Counted from the first letter of the stretch, positions 24,328 through 37,394 are shown. The stretch is 64,000 nucleotides of DNA from Ectothiorhodospira shaposhnikovii (GCF_016584105.1 NZ_NRSM01000003.1:1-64000); one strand, 5' to 3'. Translations and numbers: made by a program. The notes: generated by a model from the letters alone, not told the origin.

Positions 24328-26421
24328 TCACAGTGATTCCAGGGCCTGGACCACCAGCGCGGGCGTCAGGACCTGGGGCAGCAATTGTGGGTCGCCGCCT
24401 TCCCGGGGGTAGAGCACATACAGGGGGACGCCGTTTCGTCCATGCTCCGCCAGATAGGCGGTGATGGCCGGGTCACGCCGTGTCCAGTCCCCCTTGAGAT
24501 AGCTGACCTGATGCGTATTCAGGGCTTCGCGGACGGTCTCCGTGTTCAGGGCCACCCGCTCGTTCACCAGGCAGGTGACGCACCAGTCGGCGGTCATGTT
24601 GACCAGAACGGCCCGTTGCGGATCGGCACGCAGGGCCGCCAGCCGGTCGGCACTCCAGGGTTCCCAGTGGGCTTCGGCCTGAACCCTCGGTTCAGCCTCG
24701 ATTTGCGCGGCGGTGATGAGGGCCATGGCGGCCATGCCCAGGCCCAGGCCCACCAAGGCATGCCGCAGCAGGCGTGTGCCGGTGCCCCCGGCGGGCCTGC
24801 CGACGAGCCACAGGGCGAAGGCCAGCAGCACCATGCCGGTCAGGATCACGGCCAGGGCGTTGGCGTCGGTCTGGCGGGCCAGTACCCAGAGCAGCCAGAC
24901 CACGGCCAGATAGAGGGGAAAGGCCATGGCCTGCTTGAAGGTTTCCATCCAGGGGCCCGGTCGCGGCATGGCCCTGGCCAGGCGGGGGCTGAAGCTCAAC
25001 GCCAGCATCGGCAGGGCCAGTCCCACGCCCAGGGCCAGGAAGATCCCCATGGCCATGGGCCAGGGCATCAGTACCGCCACGCCCAGTGCGGTGCCCATGA
25101 AGGGTGCGGTGCAGGGACTGGCGACCACGCAGGCCAGTATCCCTGTGTAAAAGGATCCGCTCAGGCCGGAATGCCGGGTCAGCCCCTGGCCCAGGCCCAT
25201 GATGCGGGTGCCGAAATCAAATACCCCGGACAGGGAAAGGCCCAGGGCAAACAGCAGGTAGACAAGGACACCCACGAAGAGGGGGGATTGCAGCTGGAAA
25301 CCCCAGCCGATGGCCTCACCGCTCGCCCTCAGGCCCAGCAGCAGGGCGGCCAGCACGGCAAAGCTCAGTACCACGCCGGCGGTATAAGCCAGTCCATGGA
25401 GACGCTGGTCATGTCCGGTCCCGGCCACCAGGCTCATGGCCTTGATGGACAGTACGGGAAAGACGCAGGGCATGAGGTTCAGCAGCATCCCGCCGACCAG
25501 GGCCAGCAGCAGGGCGACCAGCCAGCCGGTTTGGTGGTCGGGGAGGGGATGGGGGGCCTCGTTGGCATCAGTGGTGAATGTCTCCCCCACGGCGCTCAGT
25601 GCGTAGGCCCTGGCATTGTCGATATCCACCAGCACCAGGGGCAGGGCGTCCGGAACTTCGGCGGCAAAGGGGGACAGTGGCTGGGTCACCCTGATTTGAT
25701 CGTCATTGATGTGGATATCAGCCGGCCGGGAATGGTCCACCAGATTGTCCTCGGCGACGAACACCGCCCAGCGCCGCGGTTCCTGGGGCAGGAACTGATC
25801 CGGTCCGATCAGGACATTGAGCCGGCCGCCTTCAGTGGTGAAGCGGGCCGGCCAGTCGACCGGTCCTGGACGGCGTTGCTCCGCCCACTCGAACAACGGC
25901 GCGGTGTGTTCATTCCTGGCCGGGGGTGACATCTCCACCGGCAGGCTGAGCTGAAGACGGGCGTCTCCCGGGATGCAGATTTCCTCGCAGACCAACCATT
26001 CGGCCCTGGCCTGCAGGACAACGCGGTCACCGGCTTCAAGGGTGTCCGGCATCTGCAGCGTCACCGGCAACAGGTGTTCGCCCTCATAACCGTAGTTGAT
26101 CAGGTGGGCGAACGGAATGGCTTCGGGGTAGGGCCAGTCTATGCCGGAGACCTGGATGCCTTCCGGCAGGGTCCAGTGGATGCGGGTGGGTAGCCCCGAA
26201 TCACCGGGGTTCTTCCAGTAGGTATGCCAGCCGGGGTCGGGGAGCAGTCGCAGCCCTGCATGCAGGATGCTTCCCGGTTGCACGCTGGTGGTGGCCGCGA
26301 TCAGTTCCACCTCGATGTGGTCGCGATGCACGGGGCCGGTGTCGGTCTGGGCCATGGCCAGTCCCGGGAGGAGCCACAGCAGCAGACAGAGCATTGGCAG
26401 TTGCCGGGTGGACATGGTCAT
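24328..26421 (-). CDS. DsbD/ScsB-like protein-disulfide reductase
   Basis: About 697 residues. Signal peptide at the N-terminus (cleavage after GLAMA), then a periplasmic DsbC/D-alpha-like domain containing CEEICIPG. Eight hydrophobic segments follow from about residue 330, with Cys in NLMPCVFPVLS and VASPCTAPFMG, and a C-terminal thioredoxin domain with the CVTC active site (ADWCVTCLVN). It moves reducing power from cytoplasmic thioredoxin to the periplasm. The domain order fits the ScsB branch of DsbD. The start near 26421 places the signal peptide at the N-terminus; upstream in-frame ATGs encode unlikely sequence. Confidence 0.85.
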   Translation of the reverse strand: MTMSTRQLPMLCLLLWLLPGLAMAQTDTGPVHRDHIEVELIAATTSVQPGSILHAGLRLLPDPGWHTYWKNPGDSGLPTRIHWTLPEGIQVSGIDWPYPEAIPFAHLINYGYEGEHLLPVTLQMPDTLEAGDRVVLQARAEWLVCEEICIPGDARLQLSLPVEMSPPARNEHTAPLFEWAEQRRPGPVDWPARFTTEGGRLNVLIGPDQFLPQEPRRWAVFVAEDNLVDHSRPADIHINDDQIRVTQPLSPFAAEVPDALPLVLVDIDNARAYALSAVGETFTTDANEAPHPLPDHQTGWLVALLLALVGGMLLNLMPCVFPVLSIKAMSLVAGTGHDQRLHGLAYTAGVVLSFAVLAALLLGLRASGEAIGWGFQLQSPLFVGVLVYLLFALGLSLSGVFDFGTRIMGLGQGLTRHSGLSGSFYTGILACVVASPCTAPFMGTALGVAVLMPWPMAMGIFLALGVGLALPMLALSFSPRLARAMPRPGPWMETFKQAMAFPLYLAVVWLLWVLARQTDANALAVILTGMVLLAFALWLVGRPAGGTGTRLLRHALVGLGLGMAAMALITAAQIEAEPRVQAEAHWEPWSADRLAALRADPQRAVLVNMTADWCVTCLVNERVALNTETVREALNTHQVSYLKGDWTRRDPAITAYLAEHGRNGVPLYVLYPREGGDPQLLPQVLTPALVVQALESL

Positions 26422-26615
26422 CAGGCATCCCATGGGGGTTGGTGGATGATCAGCGCGACGGTCAGTGCTCACATGAGTCTTTGGTGCCATGGCGACTTCT
26501 TGGTTCCATGGGGTGTGCCGTGTCTGGCTCGCCTCTTTTCCCCGGTCACCGATTCGGTCATCATGTGCCGCAAGCCCAAACGGCAACCATACCCCCGCGT
26601 GGGAGAAGAGAAGCC

Positions 26616-27110
26616 ATGTTCGCACCTGCGGTTCGCCCTATCTGGTTAGTGATCGTTCTATTTTCGGCGATATCCGCGGCATTGAGCATCGGTTTGACCG
26701 AGTGGTTTAGCCTGCACCCCTGTCACCTGTGCATCTTCCAGCGTCTGCTGTTCATGGTGCTGACCGTGCTGGCGTTGGGCGGGCTGGTGTTCGGGGCGTC
26801 CCTGCCCGGGGTGATCCCGGGCATGCTCGCGCTGGTCGTGGCTGGTGCCGGCATGGGGGTGGCGGGTTACCAGAGCTGGCTTGAGCGCCAACCGCCGGAT
26901 CTGGGGTTTTCCTGCGTGGGGCCCGAGATGGGGGTGATCGAGCGCTTGGTGGAATGGTTGGGACAGCTGGCACCCTCCCTGTTCCTGGCCACCGGGCTGT
27001 GCGACGACATGGGTCCCCAGTGGTTGGGCATTTCCTTTGCCAATGCCTCGTTCGCCGTCTATCTGCTGGTGTTCGGCCTGGCCGCCTGGGCGCTGTGGCG
27101 CAGCCGTTAG
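26616..27110 (+). CDS. dsbB: DsbB disulfide bond formation protein
   Basis: Inner-membrane thiol oxidase, 164 residues, four membrane spans. The first periplasmic loop carries Cys 36 and Cys 39 (HPCHLC) and the second loop Cys 100 and Cys 129 (FSC, GLC), the two pairs needed to pass electrons from DsbA to quinone. Ribosome site GGAGAAG precedes the ATG at 26616. It is divergent from the dsbD-like gene, so oxidising and reducing branches sit side by side. No dsbA is in the window. Confidence 0.9.
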   Translation: MFAPAVRPIWLVIVLFSAISAALSIGLTEWFSLHPCHLCIFQRLLFMVLTVLALGGLVFGASLPGVIPGMLALVVAGAGMGVAGYQSWLERQPPDLGFSCVGPEMGVIERLVEWLGQLAPSLFLATGLCDDMGPQWLGISFANASFAVYLLVFGLAAWALWRSR

Positions 27111-27276
27111 CCCTTTACGCGGTGTGTGTTTGTGGGTTAGGATACGCATCCTTGATGACGCATGCCTTTAGATCATGGGCCCGGGCCGATGGCGGTGTCA
27201 GACGTGATGAATCCGGCGGATTGATTCTGGTTTCAGTGCTTGATCCGGCGTGAGTCTTGAGTTTTTGTTTGTTCAA

Positions 27277-27297
27277 GGCCCCTGATGGGGTTTTTTT
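27277..27297 (+). terminator. Terminator upstream of rimP operon
   Basis: Short hairpin CCCC-TGAT-GGGG followed by seven T residues. It ends transcription entering from the dsbB side. The 27111-27425 gap has no tRNA or gene that I can see; it holds this terminator and the next one. Confidence 0.65.
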
Positions 27298-27388
27298 GTT
27301 GGCTGGCCAGCAAAAGTTGTCGGTCGTCCGGCAGGGCGGCATGGCAAGGAGGCATCCGGTGCGGTGCCGGGCCGGCGAGTATTCTTGA

Positions 27389-27410
27389 ATGGGCCGCAGG
27401 CCCATTTTTT
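27389..27410 (+). terminator. Terminator/attenuator directly before rimP
   Basis: Seven-base stem ATGGGCC-GCA-GGCCCAT followed by a run of T. It ends only 16 bases before the rimP start codon, so it lies in the leader of the rimP-nusA operon. In enteric bacteria, terminators upstream of rimP-nusA take part in NusA autoregulation; the same may hold here (inference). Confidence 0.7.
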
Positions 27411-27425
27411 GTTTGTGGAGAGTGC

Positions 27426-27881
27426 GTGAGTCACGACGCCCAGGAACTGAAGCAGTTGATTACTCCCGTCGTTGCCGGGCTCGGTTTCGAGCTCTGGGGG
27501 CTGGAATACCGTGTGCAGCGCAACAGCGCCTTGCTGCGCATCTTTATCGATGGCCCCAATGGCATCAATCTCGATGACTGCGCCGCGGTCAGTGACCAGG
27601 TCAGCGGTGTCCTGGATGTGGAAGACCCCATCCCCGTGCCTTACCGGCTTGAGGTTTCATCCCCCGGGATGGACAGGCCGCTGTTTACCCCGGATCAGTT
27701 CCGACGCTATCAGGGCGAGGATGTTCGAATCCGCCTGAACTGGCCGGTCGAGGGGCAGCGGAATTACCGCGGCCGGATTTCCGGTGTCGAGGAAGCCGCG
27801 GTGATCCTGGATGTGGAGGAAAATCCCGTGCGACTGCCTCTGGAAGCCATCTCCCGGGCCCGACTGGTGCCCAAATTCTAG
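27426..27881 (+). CDS. rimP: RimP ribosome maturation factor
   Basis: 151-residue 30S maturation factor. Recognisable features are [17 protein letters not shown], the acidic loop DDCAAVS and the SSPGMDRPL motif. Start is GTG at 27426 with GGAG upstream; the in-frame ATG further 5' lies before the terminator and is not used. First gene of the rimP-nusA-infB-rbfA-truB cluster, 68 bp before nusA. Confidence 0.95.
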   Translation: MSHDAQELKQLITPVVAGLGFELWGLEYRVQRNSALLRIFIDGPNGINLDDCAAVSDQVSGVLDVEDPIPVPYRLEVSSPGMDRPLFTPDQFRRYQGEDVRIRLNWPVEGQRNYRGRISGVEEAAVILDVEENPVRLPLEAISRARLVPKF

Positions 27882-27949
27882 ATAATCCGTGTCCTGTCCG
27901 GCGGGGGCTGCATCCCGGCCCAGCGGGACAGTCCTGTGGAGACGTACTG

Positions 27950-29455
27950 ATGAACAAAGAAATCTTGCTGGTGGTGGACGCCGTCTCCAACGAGAAGGGC
28001 GTCGAGAAGGCAGTGATCTTCGAGGCGATCGAGGCCGCCCTGGCCTCTGCCACGCGCAAGAAGCACGGTGGCGACATCGATGTGCGCGTCAGCATCCACC
28101 GGGACACTGGGGATTACGAGAGCTTTCGTCGCTGGTTGGTGGTGGATGATGAGGACCCCGAGTTCGAATCCCCTGATCGGCAGATCCTCTACTCCTATGC
28201 CATCCAGAAGAACCCCGATGTCCAGGTGGGTGACTACGTTGAGATGTCCATCGAGTCGGTGGACTTCGGTCGCATCGCCGCCCAGACCGCCAAGCAGGTG
28301 ATCGTGCAGAAAGTGCGCGAAGCCGAGCGCGCCAAGGTGGTGGATGAGTTCCAGAGCCGTGTCGGCGAACTGGTGATGGGTGTGGTCAAGCGCTCCGAAC
28401 GCAATGGCGTGTTTCTGGATCTGGGGGGCAATGCCGAGGCCTTCATTCCCCGAGACGAGATGATTGCCCGTGAGTCCGTTCGCCCCAACGACCGCCTGCG
28501 CGGCTATCTCAAGGACGTGCGCACCGAGGCCCGCGGCCCCCAGCTGTTCGTCAGCCGTACCGCCCCCGAATTTCTGGTGGAACTGTTCAAGCTGGAAGTG
28601 CCGGAAGTGGGGCAGGGCCTGATCGAGATCATGGGTGCGGCCCGTGATCCTGGGATGCGCGCCAAGATCGCGGTACGGTCTCTTGATCCCAGACTGGACC
28701 CGGTGGGCGCCTGCGTGGGCATGCGTGGCTCGCGGGTGCAGTCCGTGTCCAATGAGCTGGCCGGAGAACGCATCGATATCATTTTGTGGGATGACAATCC
28801 CGCCCAGTTCGTGATCAACGCCATGTCCCCGGCCGAGGTCCTGTCCATTGTGGTGGATGAGGACAATCGGGTCATGGACATCGCAGTGGCGGAAGAAAAG
28901 CTTTCTCAGGCCATCGGCCGCGGCGGGCAGAATGTTCGCCTGGCCTCCCAGCTGACCGGTTGGGAGCTCAACGTCATGAGCGAAAAGCAGGCGGTGGAAA
29001 AGAGCGAGAGCGAATCCGCCGAACTGCAGCAGATGTTCATGGCGAGCCTTGACGTGGATGAGGAGGTCGCCGCCATTCTGGTGCAGGAAGGTTTCTCCAG
29101 CATTGATGAGGTGGCCTACGTGCCCACCGCGGAAATCATGCAAATCGAGGAATTCGACGAGGATATCGTCGAGGAACTCAGACGTCGGGCGCGTGATGCC
29201 TTGCTGACCCGGGCCATCGCCACTGAAGAGAAAGTGACCACGGGCGAACCGGCACCGGACCTGCTGGAGATGGATGGCATGGATCGGGAGCTGGCCTACC
29301 GGCTGGCATCCCGTGGGGTCTGCACCATGGAAGACCTTGCGGAGCAGTCGGTGGATGACCTGGTAGAACTGGCACAGATCGATGCCGAGCAGGCCGCCGG
29401 CCTGATCATGGCTGCCCGTGCCCCCTGGTTTGCGGACCAGCCAAAAGACGCATAA
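27950..29455 (+). CDS. nusA: NusA transcription elongation/termination factor
   Basis: 501 residues. N-terminal RNA-polymerase-binding domain (starting [17 protein letters not shown]), S1 domain around residues 135-200, two KH domains ([12 protein letters not shown] and [11 protein letters not shown]), and two acidic C-terminal repeats characteristic of proteobacterial NusA. It controls pausing, termination and antitermination. GGAG ribosome site before the ATG. Confidence 0.97.
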   Translation: MNKEILLVVDAVSNEKGVEKAVIFEAIEAALASATRKKHGGDIDVRVSIHRDTGDYESFRRWLVVDDEDPEFESPDRQILYSYAIQKNPDVQVGDYVEMSIESVDFGRIAAQTAKQVIVQKVREAERAKVVDEFQSRVGELVMGVVKRSERNGVFLDLGGNAEAFIPRDEMIARESVRPNDRLRGYLKDVRTEARGPQLFVSRTAPEFLVELFKLEVPEVGQGLIEIMGAARDPGMRAKIAVRSLDPRLDPVGACVGMRGSRVQSVSNELAGERIDIILWDDNPAQFVINAMSPAEVLSIVVDEDNRVMDIAVAEEKLSQAIGRGGQNVRLASQLTGWELNVMSEKQAVEKSESESAELQQMFMASLDVDEEVAAILVQEGFSSIDEVAYVPTAEIMQIEEFDEDIVEELRRRARDALLTRAIATEEKVTTGEPAPDLLEMDGMDRELAYRLASRGVCTMEDLAEQSVDDLVELAQIDAEQAAGLIMAARAPWFADQPKDA

Positions 29456-29551
29456 GACAGTTGGACCGGCGTGCGCCAGCCGTGCGCATGCCCCGCGACT
29501 TCGGGTCGCGGCCAGGGTTCGCGGAAGCATTCAGATCGGAGGTAACGGCAC

Positions 29552-32302
<2,751 letters not shown>

Positions 32303-32343
32303 TCGTCCGTCCCTGATACACCACGGCCTGGAGAGGTTGCGAA

Positions 32344-32733
32344 ATGCCTAGAGAATATTCCCGCGCCCAGCGCGTGGGGGATCAGATCCAGCGGGAGCTG
32401 GCCGAGCTGGTGCGCGAAGAGCTCAAGGACCCCCGGGTGGGGATGCTCACCATCGCCGGGGTGGAGGTGAGCCGGGACCTGGCCCATGCCAAAGTCTTCT
32501 TCACCGTGCTCGGGGATGACGAGGCCATCAAGGTGACCTCCGAGGGTCTGCGCAAGGCGGCCGGCTTTCTGCGCAGGGAACTGGGGCGGCGCATGCGCAT
32601 CCGCTCCGTGCCCGAGCTGCATTTCCACTATGACGACACCCAGCGCGAAGGTGCCCGCATCTCCGCGCTGATCGATCGGGCCGTGGCCGAAGACAAGGCC
32701 CGCCATCGGGATGATGCCGACGACCATTCATGA
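32344..32733 (+). CDS. rbfA: Ribosome-binding factor A
   Basis: 129 residues, a small KH-like protein that matures the 5' end of 16S rRNA. Typical features are [14 protein letters not shown] near the start and the C-terminal [13 protein letters not shown]. Its stop overlaps the truB start by ATGA. The highly charged tail is common in the family. Confidence 0.96.
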   Translation: MPREYSRAQRVGDQIQRELAELVREELKDPRVGMLTIAGVEVSRDLAHAKVFFTVLGDDEAIKVTSEGLRKAAGFLRRELGRRMRIRSVPELHFHYDDTQREGARISALIDRAVAEDKARHRDDADDHS

Positions 32734-33656
32734 GCAAGCCAAGAATCCAGCGCCGTGACGTTCACGGCCTGATCCTGCTGGACAAGCCGGTGGGGTATAC
32801 CTCCAACCAGGCCTTGCAGCGGGTGAAGTATCTGTTCAAGGCCAGAAAGGCCGGGCATACCGGCAGTCTGGACCCCCTGGCCACCGGTCTTCTGCCCCTG
32901 TGCTTCGGCGAGGCGACCAAGGTATCCGCCTTCCTGCTGGATGCGGACAAGCAGTACCGCACCGTCTGCCGACTGGGGGTGACCACCACCACGGCGGACG
33001 CGGAAGGGGAGGTGACCGAGACCCGTCCGGTGCCCGAGTTGGATGATGATCTCATCGAGGCCGTCCTGGAGCGGTTCCGGGGTCCCATCGAGCAGATTCC
33101 TCCCATGTATTCCGCGCTCAAGCATCAGGGACAGAGGCTCTATGATCTGGCCCGCAAGGGGCAGGAAGTGGAGCGGGCGCCACGCCCGGTGACCATCCAC
33201 CAGTTGCATTGCCTGGCCCGGACCGGGGACACCCTGACCCTGGACGTGTCCTGTTCCAAGGGGACCTACATCCGCACGCTGGTGGAAGATATAGGTCGGG
33301 CGCTGGGGTGCGGGGCTCATGTGATCGAGCTGCGGCGGGTGGGGTTGACGCCCTTCGAGACCCCCCGGATGGTGACGCTGCAACAGCTGGAGGCACTGGC
33401 CGAGCAGGGTCCCGAGGCCCTGGATGGAGCACTGCATCCGGCCGACGAAGCCCTGATGCACTGGCCCGAGGTTCACCTGGATGCGGACAGTGCCTTTTAT
33501 CTCACCCAGGGGCAGGCGGTGTTCGTGCCCGGCCTTGCCCGGGCCGGATGGCTGCGGCTCTATGGACCGGGTGATCGCTTCCTGGGCATTGGTCAGCTTC
33601 AGGATGACGGCAGGCTGGCACCCAAGCGACTGATGATCCCCACGAATTCAGAGTGA
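32730..33656 (+). CDS. truB: tRNA pseudouridine-55 synthase
   Basis: 308 residues. The catalytic Asp lies in [11 protein letters not shown], preceded by [13 protein letters not shown]-terminal PUA-like domain ends the protein. It makes pseudouridine 55 in the T-loop of tRNAs. Translationally coupled to rbfA through a four-base overlap. Confidence 0.97.
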   Translation: MSKPRIQRRDVHGLILLDKPVGYTSNQALQRVKYLFKARKAGHTGSLDPLATGLLPLCFGEATKVSAFLLDADKQYRTVCRLGVTTTTADAEGEVTETRPVPELDDDLIEAVLERFRGPIEQIPPMYSALKHQGQRLYDLARKGQEVERAPRPVTIHQLHCLARTGDTLTLDVSCSKGTYIRTLVEDIGRALGCGAHVIELRRVGLTPFETPRMVTLQQLEALAEQGPEALDGALHPADEALMHWPEVHLDADSAFYLTQGQAVFVPGLARAGWLRLYGPGDRFLGIGQLQDDGRLAPKRLMIPTNSE

Positions 33657-33658
33657 AA

Positions 33659-33675
33659 CCCTGTTCCAAACAGGG
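33659..33675 (+). terminator. Hairpin between truB and rpsO
   Basis: Stem CCCTGTT-CCA-AACAGGG three bases after the truB stop, not followed by a T run. It may be a weak terminator or an RNA-processing site. A possible -10 element (TAGAAT, 33685-33690) for rpsO follows; no good -35 was seen. Confidence 0.4.
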
Positions 33676-33760
33676 GGCGCGTGATAGAATCGCGAGCCTT
33701 CATCGTATGTAACGAACCTGGCCAAGAGGGTGCCGGGTTCAATTCCAGGAGTCTTAAAGC

Positions 33761-34030
33761 ATGTCCCTTAGCAGTGAAATCAAGTCCGGCATCGTGGAAA
33801 AGTACCAGCGCGGCTCTGCCGACACCGGTTCCCCGGAAGTTCAGGTGGCCCTGCTGTCCGCACGTATCCAGCACCTGATGGACCATTTTGCCAAGCACAA
33901 GAAGGATCACCACTCCCGTCGTGGCCTGCTGAAGATGGTCAACCAGCGCCGCAAGCTGCTGGACTACCTCAAGGGCAAGGATCAGGAACGTTACCAGGAG
34001 CTGGTGAGCAGCCTCGGCCTGCGCCGCTGA
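33761..34030 (+). CDS. rpsO: 30S ribosomal protein S15
   Basis: 89 residues, the exact usual length of S15. Conserved motifs include [20 protein letters not shown]-like [10 protein letters not shown] and LDYLKG. Binds the central domain of 16S rRNA. The 104-bp leader may carry the S15 autoregulatory structure, but I did not resolve it. Confidence 0.98.
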   Translation: MSLSSEIKSGIVEKYQRGSADTGSPEVQVALLSARIQHLMDHFAKHKKDHHSRRGLLKMVNQRRKLLDYLKGKDQERYQELVSSLGLRR

Positions 34031-34079
34031 GTCTCGGCCGGAGCCTTCGAACAAGAACCAGTCAAAACCGGGATTCAAC

Positions 34080-36170
34080 GTGCCGTCAATAAGCAAGTCG
34101 TTCCAGTACGGTCAGCATACCGTTACCCTCGAAACCGGCGAAATCGCCCGTCAGGCCTCCGGTGCCGTCATGGTCAATGTGGCCGGCACCGTGGTGCTGG
34201 TCACGGCCGTCGGCCGCAAGGAGGCAGTGCCGGGCCGGGATTTCTTCCCCCTGACCGTGAACTATCAGGAACGGACCTATGCCGCCGGCCGTATCCCGGG
34301 TGGGTTCTTCAAGCGTGAAGGTCGCCCCTCCGAAAAGGAGACCCTGACCTCCCGCCTGATCGATCGCCCCCTGCGCCCGCTGTTCCCCAAGGGCTTCACC
34401 AATGAAGTCCAGGTGGTGGCCACGGTGATGTCCCTGAATCCGGAAGTGGATCCGGACATCCCGGCCCTGCTGGGTGCCTCCGCCGCGGTGGCCCTGTCCG
34501 GCCTGCCGTTCGCCGGTCCCATCGGTGCCGCCCGGGTGGGTTATGTGGATGGTCAGTATGTCCTCAACCCCGACCTGTCCCTGCTCAAGGAGTCCGCCCT
34601 GGATCTGGTGGTGGCCGGTACGGCCAACGCCGTGATCATGGTGGAATCCGAAGCCGCCATGCTCTCCGAGGAGGTGATGCTGGGTGCCGTGATCTACGGT
34701 CACGAGCAGATGCAGGTGGCGATCCAGGCCATCCAGGAACTGGCCGCCGAAGCCGGCAAGCCGGCCTGGAACTGGCAGCCCGCGCAGGACAACACCGACC
34801 TGCGTACCCGCGTGGCCGAAGCCTGTCATGCCGACCTGACCGCCGCCTACCAGGTGGCTGAAAAGCAGGAACGCACCCAGCGCATCGCCGAAGTCCGTGA
34901 AGCCGTGGTGGCCCGCCTTGCCGATGGCGAGGAAGGCTCCCCCCTGGCCGAAGAGGTCAAGGAGATCTTCCACGGTCTGGAAAAGCGCATCGTGCGCGAT
35001 CGCATCCTGGACGGCCAGCCCCGTATCGACGGCCGCGATACCCGCACCGTGCGTCCCATCGACGTGCGTGTCGGCGTGCTGCCCCGTACCCACGGTTCCG
35101 CCCTGTTCACCCGCGGCGAGACCCAGGCCATCGTCACCGCCACCCTGGGCACGGATCGGGATTCCCAGATCATCGATGCCATTGAGGGAGAGCGTCGCGA
35201 ACGCTTCATGCTGCACTACAACTTCCCGCCCTACTGCACCGGTGAAACCGGCATGGTGGGCTCGCCCAAGCGCCGTGAGATCGGCCATGGCCGTCTGGCC
35301 AAGCGGGGCGTGCAGGGCGTGATGCCGGCGGAAGGCGACTTCCCCTATGTGCTGCGCGTGGTGTCCGAGATCACCGAATCCAACGGTTCCAGTTCCATGG
35401 CTTCCGTCTGCGGTACCAGCCTGGCCCTGATGGATGCCGGCGTGCCCCTGAAGGCGCCGGTGGCCGGTGTGGCCATGGGCCTGATCAAGGACGGCGACCG
35501 CTTTGCGGTGCTGACCGACATCCTGGGTGATGAAGATCACCTGGGTGACATGGACTTCAAGGTTGCCGGTACGGAAGAGGGCGTCACCGCCCTGCAGATG
35601 GACATCAAGATCGACGGCATCACCCGTGACATCATGGAGACCGCCCTGGCCCAGGCCCGCGAAGGTCGCCTGCACATCCTGGGCGAGATGAACAAGGTCA
35701 TCAGCACGCCGCGGGTTGAGATGTCCGCCTATGCGCCGCGCTTCATCACCCTGCGCATCAATCCGGAGAAGATCCGCGACGTGATCGGCAAGGGTGGCGC
35801 CACCATCCGTGCCCTGACCGAAGAGACCGGCGCCACCATCGACATCGATGACAGTGGTGTGGTCAAGATCGCCTCCGTGGACAAGGAAGCCGGTGAAGAA
35901 GCCCGTCGCCGGATCGAAGAGATCACCGCCGACGTGGAAGTGGGTCGGATCTACGAAGGTCGCGTGGCCAAGATCATGGACTTCGGCGCCTTCGTCACCA
36001 TCCTCCCCGGTCGTGACGGTCTGGTGCATATCTCCCAGATTTCCGAAGAGCGCGTGGAAAGCGTTTCCGAGCGTGTCAAGGAAGGCGAGACCGTCAAGGT
36101 CAAGGTCCTGGAAGTGGACAAGCAGGGCCGCATCCGCCTGAGCATGAAGGCGGTCAACGAGGCTTCCTGA
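34080..36170 (+). CDS. pnp: Polynucleotide phosphorylase
   Basis: 696 residues: two RNase PH domains separated by a helical domain, then KH ([16 protein letters not shown]) and S1 ([13 protein letters not shown]) domains. It degrades RNA from the 3' end with phosphate and is a degradosome component. Start is a GTG at 34080. In enteric bacteria the rpsO-pnp leader is cleaved by RNase III for autoregulation; I did not find a clear long hairpin here. Confidence 0.97.
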   Translation: MPSISKSFQYGQHTVTLETGEIARQASGAVMVNVAGTVVLVTAVGRKEAVPGRDFFPLTVNYQERTYAAGRIPGGFFKREGRPSEKETLTSRLIDRPLRPLFPKGFTNEVQVVATVMSLNPEVDPDIPALLGASAAVALSGLPFAGPIGAARVGYVDGQYVLNPDLSLLKESALDLVVAGTANAVIMVESEAAMLSEEVMLGAVIYGHEQMQVAIQAIQELAAEAGKPAWNWQPAQDNTDLRTRVAEACHADLTAAYQVAEKQERTQRIAEVREAVVARLADGEEGSPLAEEVKEIFHGLEKRIVRDRILDGQPRIDGRDTRTVRPIDVRVGVLPRTHGSALFTRGETQAIVTATLGTDRDSQIIDAIEGERRERFMLHYNFPPYCTGETGMVGSPKRREIGHGRLAKRGVQGVMPAEGDFPYVLRVVSEITESNGSSSMASVCGTSLALMDAGVPLKAPVAGVAMGLIKDGDRFAVLTDILGDEDHLGDMDFKVAGTEEGVTALQMDIKIDGITRDIMETALAQAREGRLHILGEMNKVISTPRVEMSAYAPRFITLRINPEKIRDVIGKGGATIRALTEETGATIDIDDSGVVKIASVDKEAGEEARRRIEEITADVEVGRIYEGRVAKIMDFGAFVTILPGRDGLVHISQISEERVESVSERVKEGETVKVKVLEVDKQGRIRLSMKAVNEAS

Positions 36171-36182
36171 CGTTGAGTCCCC

Positions 36183-36223
36183 AAAGCCCCTCTCCCTGAT
36201 CAAGGGGGGAGGGGCTTTTTTTT
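36183..36223 (+). terminator. Terminator after pnp
   Basis: Strong GC-rich hairpin with arms AAGCCCCTCTCCC and GGGAGGGGCTT and a run of eight T. It closes the rimP-pnp transcription unit and may also work for the converging peroxidase gene. Confidence 0.85.
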
Positions 36224-36228
36224 GCCTT

Positions 36229-36783
36229 TCATTCCCGCAGCAGTCTTTCCACCGCCGCCTCAAAACGCCGGGAATCCGGCGACACCATGCTGGAGAAGGT
36301 GGCCACCACCCGTCCCTCCCGGTCCACCAGATACTTGTAAAAATTCCATCTCGGCGCCCGGCTTTGCCGTGCCAGTTCCTGGAAGATGGGATGGGCCGTA
36401 TCACCCCGCACGCTGATGGGGGCGAACATGTCGAAACTCACGCCGAAGTTCTGAAAGCAGACCCGGGCCGTATCCGCTTCATCATCCGCTTCCTGACGAA
36501 AGTCGTTGGACGGAAATCCCACCACCTTCAGCCCCTGGTCCGCATATTTGCGATGCACGGCCTCCAGGGCGGAAAACTGTCCGGTGAAACCGCAGTGACT
36601 GGCGGTGTTCACGATCAGCAGTGGGTGTCCGGCGAACCGTTCCCGCAGGCTGACCACCTCGCTGGAGTGCAGGCGCCGCAGGTCATGGTCAAACAGATCA
36701 CCATGGCCCGGCGCTTCCCGGGCAAGGAGGCCGGGACCCCAGGGCAAGGTGATCAGCAGGGCGGTCAGGAAAAATCGACGCAT
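36229..36783 (-). CDS. Exported glutathione peroxidase-like protein
   Basis: 184 residues with an N-terminal signal peptide (residues 1-21), so probably periplasmic. The peroxidatic residue is Cys 64 in NTASHCGFTGQ, where animal enzymes have selenocysteine. WNFYKYLVD keeps the conserved Trp and Asn. The usual FPCNQFGGQEP motif is changed to FPSNDFRQEAD: the catalytic Gln is Asp 94 and the resolving Cys position is Ser. Function as a peroxidase is likely, but the catalytic set is not canonical. It converges with pnp. Confidence 0.85.
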   Translation of the reverse strand: MRRFFLTALLITLPWGPGLLAREAPGHGDLFDHDLRRLHSSEVVSLRERFAGHPLLIVNTASHCGFTGQFSALEAVHRKYADQGLKVVGFPSNDFRQEADDEADTARVCFQNFGVSFDMFAPISVRGDTAHPIFQELARQSRAPRWNFYKYLVDREGRVVATFSSMVSPDSRRFEAAVERLLRE

Positions 36784-36838
36784 GGCGGGGCTCCGGGTGG
36801 GTGTGAGCTTTCAGACCCCGGCGCAAAGCCCAAGTTCT

Positions 36839-37198
36839 CTAGTCGGTTTCTTCCAGGGTGCCGATGAGATAGCGCTGGAGCAGGCGCGCCGCCAGACTGC
36901 TGTGGGGTTCGCCGTAGCTCTTGGTTTCCCAGGCCTCGGTGCTCTCCTGCCCGCACCAGACCAGCATCATGCCCGCCGGTCCGGGATGATTCGGCACGTA
37001 GGGGGTGAGGTCATAGACCTTGCCGTGAATGGCCATCCAGCAGTCATCCGGACTGTGGTGCTCCGCCACCTCTTCGAGGGTGAAGACGGGGAGCGCGGCT
37101 TCGGTTTCATTCGCCGTGGCCGGCGTGAGGGCCATGGCCGCCAGCAGACAGAGCATCGGCGGCAGCGTGAAGGGAAGACGTGGGTGCGGGAGTCTCAT
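36839..37198 (-). CDS. Exported cytochrome b5-like heme-binding protein
   Basis: 119 residues from the ATG at 37198: signal peptide, then a cytochrome b5-like domain (FTLEEVAEHHSPDDCWMAI, then KVYDLTPYV). The first heme ligand motif HPGG appears as HPGP; the second His is in GEPHSSLA. The domain ends AARLLQRYLIGTL. Probably a periplasmic electron-transfer protein; partner unknown. Lies just upstream of the peroxidase gene on the same strand with a 55-bp gap. Confidence 0.75.
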   Translation of the reverse strand: MRLPHPRLPFTLPPMLCLLAAMALTPATANETEAALPVFTLEEVAEHHSPDDCWMAIHGKVYDLTPYVPNHPGPAGMMLVWCGQESTEAWETKSYGEPHSSLAARLLQRYLIGTLEETD

Positions 37199-37272
37199 GG
37201 CAGGCCTTTTTTCTTTGAGGGAGGGAGACTTCATCTCCAGCATGCACCGATTTGCCTGCCAAAGCCATGCGG

Positions 37273-37299
37273 CAGCGCAAGGATGGCCGGGGCTGGATC
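37273..37299. repeat. 27-nt dispersed repeat, copy 1
   Basis: Begins CAGCGCAAGGATGGCCGG and ends GGATC. One mismatch to the copy at 42505-42531. Both copies are intergenic and lie at the edges of the AT-richer accessory region. Function unknown. Confidence 0.6.
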
Positions 37300-37394
37300 A
37301 TGCGGATGACCGAGGCGCGGTATGCGTTGCCGTTTTGTTGACGGAAGGTAACTCCAGAGTTATGTTCACAAGGGAGCGTTGAAACAGGAGCAGG

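Noticed and set aside
27111-27425. Possible tRNA upstream of rimP, as in enteric bacteria (metY)
   Set aside because: No T-loop GGTTCRA-type motif or cloverleaf could be drawn on either strand; only two terminators found.
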